Shown in pieces: positions 5,237-6,664 of a stretch of 6,664 bases of DNA; the first letter of the stretch is position 1; each line of letters begins with the position of its first letter. The DNA is from JBAPRR01 sp049281195 (GTDB lineage: Bacteria; Actinomycetota; Acidimicrobiia; Acidimicrobiales; CAVXTF01). Below the pieces are notes generated by a model that was given only the letters and a program-made list of their open reading frames with translations, ran no database searches and had not been told where the DNA came from. Position numbers and translations under genes: made by a program. The stretch spans positions 1-6,664 of the forward strand of contig JBAPRR010000306.1 in NCBI GenBank assembly GCA_049281195.1, written 5' to 3'.

Positions 5237-6664
5237 TCAACCGGGAGCGGTCCACGCTCCACGTCTTTCGACAATCGGAAGGACGTCCACCCACAACGAC
5301 GTCACCCGCTCCAACTCCAACCCGATGCCGCCATCGAACCCTTCCGAGAACATCTATCCCGACCCTGACATCTACAACTACTGCACGGCCACCACAATCG
5401 ACACCGCGAGCGGTTGCGAGAACGCCGCGCTCGAAGCCATCAACCACGCCCACGCCGCCGAGGGGCTGGCGCCGATGGAGCTGCCTTCCGACTGGGCGTC
5501 GCTGTCGCCGGCCGAGCAACTCTTCGTAGCAACCAACCTAGAGCGGACCGTACGCGGCCTTGCGCCGTTCAGCGGTATGGCCACGGCCCTGGACCAGGTC
5601 GCCGGATCCGCTGCCGCCGCCAACAACGATGCACAGCCGCCCACGGGATTTCCGTACTCGCTGTGGACGAGCAACTGGGCGGGAGGCATCGGATCTCCTC
5701 TCGAAGCGATGTACCTGTGGATGTACGACGACGGGCCGGGCAGCCCGAACGTCGAATGCCCTCCCGGCGGAGGGTCGGGCTGCTGGGGGCACCGCGACGA
5801 CATCCTCGCCCCGTTCACCTGCTCGCCGTGCGTCATCGGCGTCGGCGTCGACCCGAACAGTTACAGCGGTGAACCGTCGTGGGCCGAGCTGATGGTGGCC
5901 ACTGCGGGAAGCCCCGCTATCGACTTTTCATGGTCGAGTGTCACCTGGAGCGCGAGTGGGTCGGGCGCCGTGGTCGGAATGTCAGCAAGCGCCTCTGAGG
6001 GCTACTGGCTGGCCAGTGCCAACGGACAGGTGCACGCTTTCGGTGGGGCCCCCGATTACGGGTCGGCCTCCCTTCCACCCTTCGAGATCGTGGTGGGGAT
6101 GGAATCCACCCCCGGAGGTCTCGGCTACTGGCTCGTGACCCAGAACGGGAACGTCTTCGCTTTCGGCAACGCCGTCAACTACGGCACTGCCCTCGGGGTG
6201 CGCCTTGCCGCACCGATCGTCGGCATGGCCGCGACACCGAACGGGGCGGGTTACTGGCTCGTCGCCTCGGACGGAGGCATCTTCAGCTTCGGCGACGCCG
6301 TCTTCCACGGTTCCACCGGGGCCATGCGCCTGGCCAAGCCGGTCGTAGGGATGGCTTCGACCTCCGACGGGAACGGCTACTGGCTCGTAGCGGCTGACGG
6401 AGGCATCTTCAGCTTCGGCGACGCCGTCTTCCACGGTTCCACCGGGGCCATGCGCCTGGCCAAGCCCATCGTGGGGATGGCGCCCACCGGAGACGGGAAC
6501 GGCTATTGGCTCGTAGCAGCCGACGGCGGCATCTTCAGCTTCGGCGACGCTTATTTCTTCGGCTCGACCGGGGCCCTGCACCTGGCGGCCCCGGTGGTGG
6601 GCATGGACTCCCCGGGCAACGGCTACTGGCTGGTGGCCGCAGACGGCGGTGTCTTCAGCTTCGA
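5088..6664 (+). CDS. Exported CAP-like domain protein with C-terminal GYWL repeats (3' partial)
   Basis: The frame stays open from ATG 5088 to the window end (525 codons), so the C-terminus is missing. A hydrophilic N-terminus precedes a signal peptide or anchor at about 25-47 and a Ser/Asn/Pro linker. Residues about 95-285 resemble actinobacterial CAP (SCP/PR1) domains: ALEAINHAHAAEG (114-126), LFVATNLERTVRGL (145-158) and CWGHRDDIL (232-240), the last matching the CAP 'GHRxNIL' motif. Cysteines at 99, 110, 224, 232, 245 and 248 could form disulfides. From about 295 there are at least six repeats of 40-42 residues with GYWL at 305, 346, 388, 430, 472 and 512 and (D/N)GGIFSFGDA-like cores, probably a beta-propeller. 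This repeat is widespread in exported proteins of Acidimicrobiia. Alternative starts are ATG 5016, GTG 5067 and GTG 5151 (the last giving MRAGLTFTLL as a compact signal); none has a clear ribosome binding site. The role is unknown, perhaps surface binding. Confidence 0.85.
   Translation, partial: MTEQKTPLAPTEDDAPKSVFNVRAGLTFTLLVTVPLAAFLLVVAPFSGGIQPGAVHAPRLSTIGRTSTHNDVTRSNSNPMPPSNPSENIYPDPDIYNYCTATTIDTASGCENAALEAINHAHAAEGLAPMELPSDWASLSPAEQLFVATNLERTVRGLAPFSGMATALDQVAGSAAAANNDAQPPTGFPYSLWTSNWAGGIGSPLEAMYLWMYDDGPGSPNVECPPGGGSGCWGHRDDILAPFTCSPCVIGVGVDPNSYSGEPSWAELMVATAGSPAIDFSWSSVTWSASGSGAVVGMSASASEGYWLASANGQVHAFGGAPDYGSASLPPFEIVVGMESTPGGLGYWLVTQNGNVFAFGNAVNYGTALGVRLAAPIVGMAATPNGAGYWLVASDGGIFSFGDAVFHGSTGAMRLAKPVVGMASTSDGNGYWLVAADGGIFSFGDAVFHGSTGAMRLAKPIVGMAPTGDGNGYWLVAADGGIFSFGDAYFFGSTGALHLAAPVVGMDSPGNGYWLVAADGGVFSF
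6270..6466 (+). repeat. Identical 71-bp DNA repeats inside the GYWL repeat region
   Basis: Positions 6270-6340 and 6396-6466 are identical over 71 bp and offset by 126 bp, exactly one 42-codon repeat. They encode the second half of one GYWL repeat, from DGGIFSFGDAVFHG through MRLAK. The flanking parts and the next repeat (from 6522) have diverged at synonymous and non-synonymous sites, so this pair points to a recent repeat duplication or gene conversion. Confidence 0.9.

Noticed and set aside
5982..6581. Long minus-strand open frame of 199 codons
   Set aside because: It is the complement of the GYWL repeats; its periodic composition simply mirrors the real plus-strand repeats.

Overview
This window is high-GC DNA from an actinomycete-like genome, most plausibly of the class Acidimicrobiia. 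That assignment is an inference. It rests on GTG starts, G/C-rich third codon positions, a DUF929 plus VKOR gene pair, and the 'GYWLVAADGGIFSFGDA' repeat protein, a type common in that group. No rRNA, CRISPR array or recognisable transposase is present.

Layout: (1) 119-1237 (+) encodes a soluble DUF7064/DUF7065-type (CrtC/AttH lipocalin-like) protein with a good ribosome binding site. (2) 1224-1318 is the convergent gap. It holds a GC-rich hairpin and a tandem array of four 17-bp units (two 34-bp units). (3) 1314-1898 (-) encodes a small membrane-anchored protein with a pilin-like ectodomain; its stop codon lies inside the repeat array. (4) 1941-2013 (-) is a tRNA-Lys(UUU) gene. A hairpin separates it from the small protein gene, which lies 42 bp downstream on the same strand. 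(5) 2159-3343 and 3343-3954 (+) form a two-gene operon with a 1-nt stop/start overlap. It encodes a membrane-anchored thioredoxin-like DUF929 protein (CPFC) and a VKOR-family quinone-linked disulfide oxidoreductase. (6) 4001-5236 (-) encodes a seven-bladed YVTN/YncE-type beta-propeller, probably a lipoprotein, convergent with VKOR. (7) 5088 to the window end (+) encodes a large exported protein with a CAP-like N-terminal domain and at least six GYWL repeats; it runs off the window.

Functionally, most of the window concerns the cell envelope. The DUF929/VKOR pair is predicted to form extracytoplasmic disulfide bonds. Several neighbouring exported proteins carry cysteines that could be clients (the pilin-like protein has 2; the CAP/GYWL protein has several), although the link to those clients is inference.

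The least explained features are the 17/34-bp repeat array abutting two genes, the hairpin between tRNA-Lys and a gene lacking a Shine-Dalgarno sequence, the long basic Gly/Arg-rich cytoplasmic tail on the DUF929 protein, and the head-to-head overlap between the propeller lipoprotein and the CAP/GYWL gene. I do not see convincing evidence of a wholly new multi-gene system.
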